A DNA stretch of 64,000 nt from Verrucomicrobiota bacterium (lineage in GTDB: Bacteria; Verrucomicrobiota; Verrucomicrobiia; Opitutales; Opitutaceae). The DNA lies in assembly GCA_963205455.1 (NCBI GenBank), contig CAUJJL010000137.1, positions 1 to 64,000 of the forward strand, given 5' to 3'. Position 1 is the stretch's first letter; every line of letters begins with the position of its first letter. Positions 49,651-59,281 of the stretch are shown here, in pieces. The translations under genes and the position numbers were made by a program. The notes beneath the pieces are model-generated. The model worked only from the letters and a program-made list of their open reading frames with translations. It was not told the DNA's origin and ran no database searches.

Positions 49651-51150
49651 ATGCTGACCCGATACCGCCCGCTTGTTCTTGCGCTAATCCTCTGGACCAC
49701 TCTCGTGGGTCCGGCCCGCGGAGCAGCACCGCTTCGAACGGCCTCACCCGAGCGCCCCAGGGTCGTTCTGCTGACCGATTACTGGAAGGACCCCGATGAG
49801 ATTCAGGCCATGATCCGGTTTCTTTCGTATGCCAACGAATATGAAATCGAAGGACTGATCGCCACCTCACTCGCATTCGGAGACGGATCAGTCCGCCCCG
49901 AGTGGATCGTGGATATTCTTGGCGACTATGGCCGCGTCTATGACACCCTGAAATTGCACGCGCGGCCAGGCTACCCCTTTCCGACACCCGAGTCTCTCAA
50001 GAATGCCGTGAGGCCCGGTGCGCGCATGATCCGGACGTGGGCGGGAAGAAACGCGGCTGGCATCCCCAAAGGTTTCCCCGTCCCCTATCCGCCCGGAGCC
50101 CTGGACACGCGCACCTGCGAACCCGTGGATCGATGGCTCAAACCCGGAATGGAATCAGAGGGTGCCGAACTCATCATTCAGGCGGTCGATCGCAAGGATC
50201 CCCGTCCGGTATGGATCCTCGTCTGGGGCGGCGCAGTCGATCTCGCGCAGGCAATCAACAAAGTCCGCCGGGAACGTTCACCGGACGATGCCGCCCGTTT
50301 CATAGGCATGATCCGCCTGCATCAGAGCAATTGGCAGGATACCGGAACGGTCTGGATCTGGGACCATGTGCCGGAGCTCTTCTTCGATTTCACCAATGTC
50401 GTCAAAGGGGGCCTCAGTTTCGAAGCCCCTGAATCGCTGCGCGACGAGGCATGGGTCCGTCAACATCTCCTTGAAGGACACGGCCCCCTCGCAGCCCGTT
50501 ATCCAAAAGCCGGCGTCGGCAACAATACGGGCTATCTCATCAAGGAAGGTGATTCACCAACGTTCCTGCATCTGCTGGCACCAGGGCTCACCGATATCGA
50601 ACAACCCGAATGGGGCGGTTGGGGCGGGCGTCGCGAGAGGCTCTTTCCAGGCCGGAACTTCTTTGTGGATGGGCGCGACAAACATCCCTCCTCAAACGAT
50701 CCGCAACGTGAAAAGCAATGGAGCCTCGGCCGGTGGGCACAGGCGATCAGCAATGATTTCGCAGCGCGACTGGATTGGCAGGTCAAACCGCCCTCTGAGG
50801 CGAATCACCCGCCCGTAGCCCGCGTCAACAACGACGCAACAATACGGGTGCTGCGAAAAACGGTGTCGCCGGGTGAAACGGTCAAGCTCGACGCAACCGG
50901 CTCCTCCGATCCCGATGGAAACAAGTTGTCCTACAAGTGGTGGCAATACGACGAACCGGGCACGCTCGGTGAGCATATCCGGTTGGTCGGAGCTGATGAC
51001 ATCCGCGCGACTTTTATCGCACCACAGGTATCCGAACCACGCACGCTTCACGTCATCCTCGAAGTCACCGACGATGGAATCCCTCAGCTGACCGGTTACC
51101 GCCGGGTCGTATTCACGATCGCGCCAAGCCAATCCCGGAGTGCGAAATGA
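49651..51150 (+). CDS. Exported Sde182-like (DUF1593) protein: nucleoside-hydrolase-like plus C-terminal domain
   Basis: Encodes a protein of about 499 residues with signal peptide MLTRYRPLVLALILWTTLVGPARG; an alternative GTG at 49603 is preceded by GGAGG and would add 16 residues. The N-terminal domain has PRVVLLTDYWKDPDEIQAMIRFL, resembling nucleoside hydrolase metal-site strands (DxxxDxxD-like), then VWGGAVDLAQAI. The C-terminal part (VNNDATIRVLRKTVSPGETVKLDATGSSDPDGNKLSYKWW) is a beta-sandwich of cadherin/PKD style. Relatives (DUF1593) occur in plant-polysaccharide gene clusters. Its stop overlaps the sulfatase remnant start (ATGA). Confidence 0.7.
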   Translation: MLTRYRPLVLALILWTTLVGPARGAAPLRTASPERPRVVLLTDYWKDPDEIQAMIRFLSYANEYEIEGLIATSLAFGDGSVRPEWIVDILGDYGRVYDTLKLHARPGYPFPTPESLKNAVRPGARMIRTWAGRNAAGIPKGFPVPYPPGALDTRTCEPVDRWLKPGMESEGAELIIQAVDRKDPRPVWILVWGGAVDLAQAINKVRRERSPDDAARFIGMIRLHQSNWQDTGTVWIWDHVPELFFDFTNVVKGGLSFEAPESLRDEAWVRQHLLEGHGPLAARYPKAGVGNNTGYLIKEGDSPTFLHLLAPGLTDIEQPEWGGWGGRRERLFPGRNFFVDGRDKHPSSNDPQREKQWSLGRWAQAISNDFAARLDWQVKPPSEANHPPVARVNNDATIRVLRKTVSPGETVKLDATGSSDPDGNKLSYKWWQYDEPGTLGEHIRLVGADDIRATFIAPQVSEPRTLHVILEVTDDGIPQLTGYRRVVFTIAPSQSRSAK

Positions 51151-51536
51151 AAACCGCGACGCAGATGATGAAAGCGGCAGCATCATCGCTTCTACTCCTG
51201 CCGACCGCCCTCGCCGCCGCCGGAGTCGAAGCATCCTCCAGTTGGAACCTTGATGGAGTCAATCAGTTGCCCTTTATCAATGGCGCCGATTCCAGCCGTC
51301 CGCACGAATCTTTCTATTGGCGATTCGGCCGGCAGCGGGCCATACGGCACGGCGACTGGAAATTGGTGAAGTGGGATGAGAAACCTTTCCAACTCTACCA
51401 CCTGTCAGAGGATCTCGACGAAACCCATGATCTCGCGGCCGCGCAACCGGCCAAGACGGCGGAGCTCCAGTCTCTCCTGGACCAATGGCTTGACCAGTTG
51501 CCGCCACCACTATGGATTCGGCCCAAATTGATGTAA
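51147..51536 (+). pseudogene. C-terminal remnant of a sulfatase
   Basis: A 129-residue frame whose sequence matches only the last quarter of arylsulfatases. It contains LLPTALAAAGVEASSS, LDGVNQLPFINGADSSRPHESFYWRFGRQRAIRHGDWKLVKW and LSEDLDETHDLAAAQPAKTAELQSLL. The catalytic N-terminal domain with the CxPSR formylglycine site is missing. The first residues (MKTATQMMKAAASS) replace it and give no convincing signal peptide. The start overlaps the previous gene's stop. I take it as a deletion relic; a short functional domain is less likely. Confidence 0.75.
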
Positions 51537-51670
51537 ACTCGCGAAGTCGAACAGACTTTCCGCTGCTCACCACACTGCTCCTCCTTCTACAAATGCCCCG
51601 CATCATTCCGCTCTTCCGCTGCCTCCGCTCTCGCGCCACTGAAGCTCGTTCGCGACCCGCGTGGAATCGA

Positions 51671-53704
51671 ATGCCAGATCCAATTCCGCAATCACGATTC
51701 TGGTCCCGTGCAGGAAGCTCCCTACCGGTCATGTTTGCGCTGCTGATTCTTCCGGCCAAGGTCCGTGCAGTCGAATCCGATCTCGGAGACTCCGGAATGC
51801 TCGACCGATACCTGACCCAGATCGCGGAGAAGCAGTTGGCCCTGCGGGACGCGGAGAGTAAATCCCTTCAGATTCCATCCGACATCCATGCCCGGCAGAA
51901 TTACATTCGAGAGCGGCTTCTCTCCATGATCGGCGGGCTTCCGGCGGAAAAGACTCCGCTCAATGCGCGTGTGACAGGTGTGTTGGATGGTGGCGACTAC
52001 ACCGTGGAAAAAGTCGTTTTTGAAAGCCTGCCCCGCTACTACGTGACCGCGAATGTGTATGTGCCCAAGAACGCACGGCCACCGTTTGCCGCCGTGCTCG
52101 GCCCCGCGGGCCACAGCAGCGCGGGCAAGGCTGCAGAGCCCTACCAGCGGGCCTGGATCAGCCTCGCAAAACGCGGCTTCCTTGTTCTGGCCTGGGATCC
52201 ACCGGGCCAGGGAGAACGCGTTCAGTATCCTGATGCCAGCGGCCAAAAGTCTCGGTTCAACGACGGTGGACCAGGAGATCACACCATGGCCGGCATCCCG
52301 TGCCTGCTGACCGGCACAAATGTCGCGCGATATTTCATCTGGGACGGCATGCGCGCGCTGGACTATCTGCTGGCTAGAGGCGACGTGGATCCATCACGCA
52401 TCGGCGTGGCGGGCAATTCCGGCGGCGGGACAATGTCGTCCTACCTCGCGGCCTTTGAACCACGCATCGCCGTTGCAGCCCCATCGTGCTACCTGACGTC
52501 ATGGCAGGAACTCTGGCCAAGGCGCGGCCCGCAGGATGCTGAGCAGGTCTTCGTCAATTTCATCGCCGATGGACTGAATTTCGCGGACTTCCTGACGGCA
52601 TTTGCGCCAAAGCCTCTCCAGATGGCAACCGCCACCAAGGACTATTTCCCCATCGCCGGCGCAAAGGCAACATTCGCGGAAGCCAAACGCATCTACACCG
52701 TTCTCGGTGCCGCCGAGCATGTCGGGTTCTTCGAATACAACGATACTCATGGCTGGTCAAAACCGCGTCGCGAGGCGACCTATCGATGGTTTTCCAAATG
52801 GCTGCTCAACCGCGAGGATGACGGAATTGAGCCCGACTTTGCGATCGCCTCACCCGAGGTGCTCCACAGTACTGCAACCGGCCAGGTGCTAACCTCCTAC
52901 CCCGGCGCCGAAACCATTCAAACGCTCAATGCGACCCTCGCACGCACGATGTATCCGCAGCGGACAGCAGCGCATGCAACTGACCTGGCGGGTATTGTCA
53001 GAAAGCGGCTCGGCATCACCGAGCGGCGTCTGCCCACGACATTCGATGCCCTGAAGAACTCGACTCACGCAGGCTACCGGATGGAGACCTTCAATCTGAC
53101 ACCGGAGCCGGGCATCGTTTTGCCCGCTACGGTGTTTGTTCCCGAGGGAGGGCCCGAGCGAAAACCAGGCGTGATTTACTTGGATCCCGCCGGCGCAATG
53201 ACTGGCGATGGGATTGATGGAGCAATCGGGACTCTGGTCCGCAAAGGAAACATCGTGATGGCGGTGGATCTCCGCGGTTATGGTCGCAGCGCGCCGCGCG
53301 GACGAATCGTTGGCGGCTATTCTCCTGAATACTCGACAGCGATGCGCGCCCTGTTGGTTGGCCGCAATCTTCCGGGAATGCAGACAGAGGACATACTGTG
53401 CGCTTTTGACTCTCTTTCACTCCGATCCGACGTCGCTTCGGAGAAAATTAGTCTGATCGCAAAGAACAATGGGGCCGTGCCAGCCCTCTTCGCCGCGTTG
53501 CTGGAGCCACGTTTCATGAATGTCACAACCGAGGGCGGTCCCGAGTCGTACCTGGCACTTTGCGAAGCCGCAACTCACCGCGGACTGCTCAATATCGTCG
53601 TGCCTGGTGTTCTACGCGATTTCGACCTGCCGGATATTCGCGCGGCCTTGGGCAATCGATTTGGCCCATCCGCAAAAAAATCAGCGGCACGGCCTGACCG
53701 ATAA
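51671..53704 (+). CDS. Exported double-domain alpha/beta hydrolase (esterase-like), copy 2
   Basis: A 677-residue protein. I choose the ATG at 51671, which gives a signal-like N terminus (MPDPIPQSRFWSRAGSSLPVMFALLILPAKVRAVES); ATGs at 51512 and 51593 are upstream. The first domain has Ser250 in GNSGGG, Asp324 in ATKDYF and His360 in NDTHGWS. TPLNARVTGVLDGGDYTVEKVVFES matches the paralogue's TPLNARIVSTVEKADYRIENIVFES. The second domain contains GVIYLDPAGAMTGDG and LRGYGRSAPRG but no clear nucleophile. Likely removes acyl groups from a polysaccharide or similar polymer. Substrate unknown. Confidence 0.75.
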   Translation: MPDPIPQSRFWSRAGSSLPVMFALLILPAKVRAVESDLGDSGMLDRYLTQIAEKQLALRDAESKSLQIPSDIHARQNYIRERLLSMIGGLPAEKTPLNARVTGVLDGGDYTVEKVVFESLPRYYVTANVYVPKNARPPFAAVLGPAGHSSAGKAAEPYQRAWISLAKRGFLVLAWDPPGQGERVQYPDASGQKSRFNDGGPGDHTMAGIPCLLTGTNVARYFIWDGMRALDYLLARGDVDPSRIGVAGNSGGGTMSSYLAAFEPRIAVAAPSCYLTSWQELWPRRGPQDAEQVFVNFIADGLNFADFLTAFAPKPLQMATATKDYFPIAGAKATFAEAKRIYTVLGAAEHVGFFEYNDTHGWSKPRREATYRWFSKWLLNREDDGIEPDFAIASPEVLHSTATGQVLTSYPGAETIQTLNATLARTMYPQRTAAHATDLAGIVRKRLGITERRLPTTFDALKNSTHAGYRMETFNLTPEPGIVLPATVFVPEGGPERKPGVIYLDPAGAMTGDGIDGAIGTLVRKGNIVMAVDLRGYGRSAPRGRIVGGYSPEYSTAMRALLVGRNLPGMQTEDILCAFDSLSLRSDVASEKISLIAKNNGAVPALFAALLEPRFMNVTTEGGPESYLALCEAATHRGLLNIVVPGVLRDFDLPDIRAALGNRFGPSAKKSAARPDR

Positions 53705-53754
53705 TCGGGGCGTCATCCCTCTGGCGAACCGAGTGTGTTGAACTGGATTGTCGC

Positions 53755-53784
53755 GTGGCCGACCTCTTGCAGAGAGTCGGCCAC
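53755..53784. terminator. Hairpin between the hydrolase gene and clpB
   Basis: A 9-base-pair perfect stem (53755-53763 with 53776-53784) in the 106-base gap between convergent genes. The loop is partly paired too. No clear T run follows on either strand, so it may act as a weak two-way terminator or as a transcript end stabiliser. Confidence 0.45.
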
Positions 53785-53810
53785 ACAGAGAAATCCGTCA
53801 GCCTGCGCGC

Positions 53811-56414
53811 TTACCTTGATCCGGCTGCCTTCTCCGCAAACTCAAGTTCGTCGTTCTTAACGGTGAATGTCACCGTCGAGCCTTCCTGAACTTCACCTGA
53901 AACAAGCGCGCGAGCGAGCTTGGTTTCAATGTGTCGCTGCAGGAATCGCTTCAGTGGACGTGCGCCAAACACCGGATCGTATCCCTTTTCCGCGGTCCAG
54001 GCTTTCGCTTTTGGCGTGAGCTCAACCCGGACGCGGCGGTCTGCCAGGCGGCGGTTGAGATCGGCCATGAGCAGATCCGTGATGCGCCCGATTTCCTCCA
54101 GCGTCAGCGGCTTGAAGAGGATCGTCTCGTCGATGCGATTCAGGAACTCCGGACGGAATGCCCGACGGACCTCTGTCATCACGGACTCCCGGACAGATTC
54201 GGGGATTTCGTCACCCGTGACACCTTCCAGGAGAAAGCGGCTTCCCAGGTTGGAGGTCATGATGATGATCGTGTTCTTGAAATCGACCGTGCGACCCTGA
54301 GAATCCGTCACGCGCCCATCGTCCAGAACCTGTAACAGGACATTGAATACATCGGGGTGCGCCTTCTCGATCTCGTCGAAGAGAACGACGGCATACGGCT
54401 TGCGCCGCACCGCCTCGGTCAACTGACCACCCTCATCATAGCCCACGTAGCCCGGTGGCGCCCCAATCATGCGGGCAACACTGTGCTTCTCCATGTACTC
54501 GGACATGTCGATCCGGATCATCGCGGACTCGCTGTCGAAAAGGGTTTCTGCAAGTGTCTTTGCGAGTTCGGTCTTGCCTACGCCTGTCGGGCCCAGGAAC
54601 AGAAAACTGCCGACCGGACGCCGTGGATCCTTGATGCCGGCTCGAGCACGGAGGATCGCATCGCTCGCAAGCTGCACCGCCTCCTCCTGACCCACAACGC
54701 GCTCGTGGAGTTCGTCGCTCAGGCGGAGAAGCTTCTCTTTTTCACCTTCCACGAGGCGGGAGACGGGAATCCCGGACCATTTCGCCACGATCTCAGCTAT
54801 CTCCTCGGACGAAACCTCCTCTTTGAAGAGCTCCGTCTTGGCTTCGGCTTTCTCCAGCTTCTTCAACTCGGCTTCCAATTGCGGTATCCGCCCGTGGCGA
54901 AGCTCCGCGAGTTTGTTGAGATCGTAGGCCCTCTCAGCTTTCTCGATCTCCAGCCGCGCCGCATCCAGTTCTTCGCGCACCTTACGGACGCGCTCAACCG
55001 ATGCCTTTTCCTTTTCCCACTTCGCCCTGAGTGCGGAGGACTGGGTCCGCGCATCCGCGAGTTCCTTGCGAAGCGATTCCAGCCGCTGGCGCGAACCTTC
55101 ATCCTTCTCGAGCTTCAGCGCCGCCTCCTCAATCTCAAGCTGGAGCACTCGCCGCTGCAAGGCATCGAGTTCCTGTGGAGCGCTGTCCATTTCCGTGCGA
55201 ATCATCGCACACGCTTCGTCCACAAGGTCGATCGCCTTGTCCGGAAGGAAGCGGTCTGAAATGTAACGATTGGAGAGCGTGACTGCTGAAACGAGCGCGT
55301 TGTCCTGGATCCGCACACCATGGTGCAACTCAAACCTCTCGCGCAGTCCGCGCAGGATTGAAATGGCATCCTCCACGGAAGGTGGTTCCACCAGCACGGG
55401 CTGAAAGCGACGCTCAAGCGCAGCGTCCTTTTCAATGTGCTGCCTGTATTCGTCCAAAGTAGTCGCACCAATGCAGTGAAGCTCGCCTCGAGCCAGCATC
55501 GGCTTCAGCAGGTTCCCGGCATCCATGGCGCCCTCCGTCTTCCCCGCACCCACGATGGTGTGCAGTTCATCAACAAAGAGCACGATGCGGCCGTCACTCT
55601 GCTTCACCTCGGACAGCACCGCCTTGAGCCGTTCCTCAAATTCACCGCGATACTTTGCGCCTGCGATCAGTGCGCCCATGTCGAGCGAGAAGATGGTCTT
55701 GTCCTTGAGACCCTCAGGCACATCCCCGCGAACAATGCGCTGGGCAAGGCCCTCGACAATCGCGGTCTTGCCCACACCGGGCTCACCGATCAACACTGGA
55801 TTATTCTTTGTCCGACGCGAAAGAATGCGAATCGTACGTCGAATTTCGTCATCCCGCCCGATCACGGGATCGAGTTTTCCCTTTCGAGCCTGGGCTACAA
55901 GATCGATGCCGTACTTTTCAAGCGCCGCGTAGGTGGCCTCCGGATTGTCGGATGTCACCCGCTGGTTTCCGCGGATTGTCTTCAATGCGTTCAATACCGT
56001 GCTTCGATCCAGCCCGAAGGACTTGAGAAACTTTGCAAACGACTCCGGCTTGGCCACCTCAACGAGTCCAAGGAAGAGATGCTCAACGGAAACAAATTCA
56101 TCCTTCAATTTTTTCGCCTCGGATTCGGCACGCGTGAGCACGTCATTCACGGCCTGCGTGACATAGATCTTCGACGTATCGATGCTTCCGCTGACCTTGG
56201 GAAGCCGTTCGAGCTCACGAGCGACTGCGAGCTCCATCGCGCTGGTCGTCATGCCCAGCTTTTCGATCAACGCCGGCACGATCCCCTTCTCCTGCGTCAG
56301 AAGGGCAAAGAGCAGGTGCCAGGTGTCGACTTCATTGTTTGAACGACGACGGGCTTCCGACTGGGCGTCAGTCAACGCCTGACGTGACATGGTGGTTAGC
56401 GTGGAGAGGTCCAT
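53811..56414 (-). CDS. clpB: Chaperone ATPase ClpB
   Basis: AAA+ disaggregase that works with DnaK. The ATG giving [25 protein letters not shown] (866+ residues) is chosen. The N domain is residues about 1-150. NBD1 has Walker [17 protein letters not shown] long coiled-coil middle domain runs roughly 400-540. NBD2 has [17 protein letters not shown] and the C-terminal domain. A minus-strand TTGACA at 56503-56508 could be a -35, but the -10 is poor. No CIRCE element was seen. Confidence 0.97.
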   Translation of the reverse strand: MDLSTLTTMSRQALTDAQSEARRRSNNEVDTWHLLFALLTQEKGIVPALIEKLGMTTSAMELAVARELERLPKVSGSIDTSKIYVTQAVNDVLTRAESEAKKLKDEFVSVEHLFLGLVEVAKPESFAKFLKSFGLDRSTVLNALKTIRGNQRVTSDNPEATYAALEKYGIDLVAQARKGKLDPVIGRDDEIRRTIRILSRRTKNNPVLIGEPGVGKTAIVEGLAQRIVRGDVPEGLKDKTIFSLDMGALIAGAKYRGEFEERLKAVLSEVKQSDGRIVLFVDELHTIVGAGKTEGAMDAGNLLKPMLARGELHCIGATTLDEYRQHIEKDAALERRFQPVLVEPPSVEDAISILRGLRERFELHHGVRIQDNALVSAVTLSNRYISDRFLPDKAIDLVDEACAMIRTEMDSAPQELDALQRRVLQLEIEEAALKLEKDEGSRQRLESLRKELADARTQSSALRAKWEKEKASVERVRKVREELDAARLEIEKAERAYDLNKLAELRHGRIPQLEAELKKLEKAEAKTELFKEEVSSEEIAEIVAKWSGIPVSRLVEGEKEKLLRLSDELHERVVGQEEAVQLASDAILRARAGIKDPRRPVGSFLFLGPTGVGKTELAKTLAETLFDSESAMIRIDMSEYMEKHSVARMIGAPPGYVGYDEGGQLTEAVRRKPYAVVLFDEIEKAHPDVFNVLLQVLDDGRVTDSQGRTVDFKNTIIIMTSNLGSRFLLEGVTGDEIPESVRESVMTEVRRAFRPEFLNRIDETILFKPLTLEEIGRITDLLMADLNRRLADRRVRVELTPKAKAWTAEKGYDPVFGARPLKRFLQRHIETKLARALVSGEVQEGSTVTFTVKNDELEFAEKAAGSR

Positions 56415-56562
56415 AGTGTTATGGGTTGCTTCTGCATACTCTGTTCCACCGGCGCCGCCTGCGACACGCCTCATGCACGGTAGCCAGTCTGACGCGGAAG
56501 CGTGTCAATTGCCCACCGTGTGTGTCACAACGCCACACTTCGAGGATTGATGTCACGGCACT

Positions 56563-59016
56563 TCATCTCGGCTGCAATTCATACACTTCAATGAGTCCAA
56601 CACCCGATCTCGCCGGCTGGTTCGAAGTCAGATCCTCAAAGGGTTTCACGACAACCGTATAGCTGCCCGGTGCCAGATCAACGACGATGGCAGGCTCAAC
56701 GGGCTTCATTTCCGGGATGCCGAGCGACTTTATCGCATCGAATACCATTTGTTCAGAATATTGATCAACCGTTCCCCTGACCAGGGATGGACTGTTCGTC
56801 ATGCGTGTGTTGGGGGGGTCCCAATCGTCATTCTCCAAGAGCAATTCCCCGCGGGAATCGTGGAGCTGCAACAATGGATCCTGCATGCCATCCGGAACAC
56901 CATAGTTCGCAAGGGTTGAGCCAAGGACACGGATGAGCAATCGCTTGGTGCGCGCTGGCGCACTCGGATCAGGATCAATGACAAACCCGGCGATGATGGG
57001 ATGTTCCGGGTCGGCATAGGCTCGCGTGGATAGGTTGATCAACTTAGCGCCTCCGCGCTCAATCTCGTAGGCCTCGACGAGTGCCGTCCCAGTGCCGCCG
57101 CCAACGCCTTCGATATTTGCCGTATAGCCCCCGGGCGGCAACATGCGGAAAAGGGAAGAATCCTTCCCTCCAACCGAAAACGGAAATCCGGCGCGGGTCG
57201 TCAGATTCGCGTCGGGTTGATCCCACCAATTGTCATTGAGCGCGAACGGTGTCGACTCGCCCTGCCGGTAGAGCCTCAGGATCGGATCAGGCAGGGCATC
57301 CGTAACACCGTAAGGCGCCAGCGAAGGCCCCGCGGCGCGAACGAGAACCGCCTTGTCGCCGCTTCCCGTAATCACAAACCCGCCGATCAACTGGCGCGCC
57401 CCTTCGCCGACCCACGCCCGGGTGGAAACATTGATCAACGTGCCCGCCGAATATGGATTCTGTGGCGATGCGCGATAGTTCGAAACTGAAAATGCGGTCT
57501 GATCTATTGTTCTGGCATTGTCCGATTCGCCGGGCAATCCGGCGGGAATTCCCAATGCCACTGCCTCCCGCAATACGCCGATCGAACTTCCGATGTTGAG
57601 ATTGGAGAGAACCAATCGCGGGTTGGAGAAAAAGGGTACCCGCGTTCCGGGCGCATACGACATGATGTCGCGAAACTGGCGGTTCTGACCCGTGCTGTCC
57701 TGGGCGAAGAACCGATAACCATAGCTGTACGGGTAGGCACCGTGGCCGCTCGAGTTCTCACGATCATGGGTGCACCCAAAGTTGTGCCCCAGTTCGTGCG
57801 ACAGAACATTTCCCGAGTTCATCGACCCAAAGCGGACAACTGAAAAGCCGAAGAAGCTCTTCGAATAGGAAGTCGGATCGTCCATAACATAGGCTATACC
57901 CGCGGATCCCCCGGTGTCCGCAGCATCAACTCCCAGCGCAACGAGGTCGGCAGCGACCTGATCTCGCAAAACATGGACCTGGTCGAGCACGCCATCGGAC
58001 ATCCCCTTGAGCGAGCCAAGTGTCGCTGAGTAGCTCACACTGGATTCGTTCAGATCCACCTCCTGTGCAGCCGCGAGTTCAATTTTGACCGGGATCTGAC
58101 TGCCGGACAAATCTGAATTGGTTCCGGCGATCGTCAGATCAATGATGCTCCCGACCTGGTTCAATCCGTAGGCCTTCCTGACTGCGGAGGTGTAGAGGAA
58201 CAGCAAACGCACGATCAGACCGCCTGCAACGTCTGAAGCTGTCGTTTGACTCCCGGAGAGGGAGGTTTCTCCATCCGCCGACAATCCACTTCCCGAGGGG
58301 AAGGAATTCGCCACGCCAGCAGTTCCGGTCGAAGAGATCTGTCCGCCGCATCCACCAAGCTTCGATGGGTCAACCTTCCACAATTGTCCCAGTGCACCTT
58401 CAACGCTCTCAATGGAACGAAGCTGATACTCACCCAGTTCCGAATCCAGGATTTGGGCTGATACGGCATCATGATTGACCGCAATCAGCACCCTGCTGAG
58501 TTCGCGTCCTTCAATGCTCCCATCGACCACAAATCGCCGCGGCCCCAGGCTCTGTGCTCCGCGCACCCGCATCGCCTGCACTGAACCATCGGGAAGGGGA
58601 AGCAGAAACCGCCCGGTACCCGGATTCTGCCAGGCAGGCGATTCCTTGCCCAACAGGAGGTCGCGGTTCAATTCCAGGTAATGAACCCGATCCGTCGCGG
58701 CATCCAATCGCGCTTCGATCGCTTCGGCATCGCGAGGAGGAGGGCGAAACCTGAATAAGGACGGACTTGGATGCGAATTCGATGTCTCTTGGACAGGATC
58801 TGGCGCGTTGGCGGCTCTGGCGGCTCTGGCGGTGGGAACTTCGATAGGTGCCTTTTCCTGCCTCGCGGTGGTCAGGGCATGATCCGGAGTCGACGGTTTC
58901 TGCCTCTTGTCAAATGTGTCACTATCAGTCCAGAAAATGGCTACGCCAAGTCCTACAATAGTCCCAGCTAGGGAAAATATCGCCAGTGCGCGGCAGAGGA
59001 TTTGGCGCCTTTTCAC
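56563..59016 (-). CDS. Exported reprolysin-like metalloprotease with two C-terminal repeats
   Basis: An 817-residue protein. Residues 8-29 form a signal or membrane segment. The peptidase domain has the metzincin zinc motif HELGHNFGCTHD (His407, Glu408, His411, His417) and a Met-turn in RDIMSYAPG. The C-terminal part has two copies of a module: LINVSTRAWVGEGARQLIGGFVITGSGDK.. and LINLSTRAYADPEHPIIAGFVIDPDPS.., each followed by ..DPxLxLY/H..ND/DDW. Such modules recur on secreted proteins of Opitutus-type bacteria. Likely secreted or surface-bound. It lies 148 bases before clpB. Confidence 0.85.
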   Translation of the reverse strand: MKRRQILCRALAIFSLAGTIVGLGVAIFWTDSDTFDKRQKPSTPDHALTTARQEKAPIEVPTARAARAANAPDPVQETSNSHPSPSLFRFRPPPRDAEAIEARLDAATDRVHYLELNRDLLLGKESPAWQNPGTGRFLLPLPDGSVQAMRVRGAQSLGPRRFVVDGSIEGRELSRVLIAVNHDAVSAQILDSELGEYQLRSIESVEGALGQLWKVDPSKLGGCGGQISSTGTAGVANSFPSGSGLSADGETSLSGSQTTASDVAGGLIVRLLFLYTSAVRKAYGLNQVGSIIDLTIAGTNSDLSGSQIPVKIELAAAQEVDLNESSVSYSATLGSLKGMSDGVLDQVHVLRDQVAADLVALGVDAADTGGSAGIAYVMDDPTSYSKSFFGFSVVRFGSMNSGNVLSHELGHNFGCTHDRENSSGHGAYPYSYGYRFFAQDSTGQNRQFRDIMSYAPGTRVPFFSNPRLVLSNLNIGSSIGVLREAVALGIPAGLPGESDNARTIDQTAFSVSNYRASPQNPYSAGTLINVSTRAWVGEGARQLIGGFVITGSGDKAVLVRAAGPSLAPYGVTDALPDPILRLYRQGESTPFALNDNWWDQPDANLTTRAGFPFSVGGKDSSLFRMLPPGGYTANIEGVGGGTGTALVEAYEIERGGAKLINLSTRAYADPEHPIIAGFVIDPDPSAPARTKRLLIRVLGSTLANYGVPDGMQDPLLQLHDSRGELLLENDDWDPPNTRMTNSPSLVRGTVDQYSEQMVFDAIKSLGIPEMKPVEPAIVVDLAPGSYTVVVKPFEDLTSNQPARSGVGLIEVYELQPR

Positions 59017-59125
59017 ACGTTGAAATCAATGGCAGCGCAAGGGATCGCGCAAGCGGCGAGCCGACGGTTGTCGTCGTCCGCCCCATGGAATTGTCCGCGT
59101 GAACAAGGACTTCGCTGGCAGGTTA

Positions 59126-59137
59126 GGAAACGTTTCC
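59126..59137. promoter_or_regulatory. Perfect 12-base palindrome resembling a LacI-type operator
   Basis: GGAAACGTTTCC at 59126-59137, 110 bases upstream of the metalloprotease ATG. The AAACGTTT core with CG centre is the shape of many LacI/GalR-family operators. No regulator gene is nearby and a 12-base palindrome can occur by chance. Confidence 0.35.
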
Positions 59138-59281
59138 ATCCGAAGGCTGAGGTCAATCATCGGCGCAATTGCCCAATCATGGGAGTGCCGATGGGTGGAA
59201 ATGGTTCCGAACCGCAACAAGAATCGGGTGGGTGCCTCGGGTCGTGTTGGTGGTTAACAAGTGGCACGCCGTACTCAAGCC

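Noticed and set aside
56480-56508. Sigma70 promoter of clpB (TTGACA with GGCTAC)
   Set aside because: The -35 is good but the -10 matches poorly, so I did not list it as a feature.
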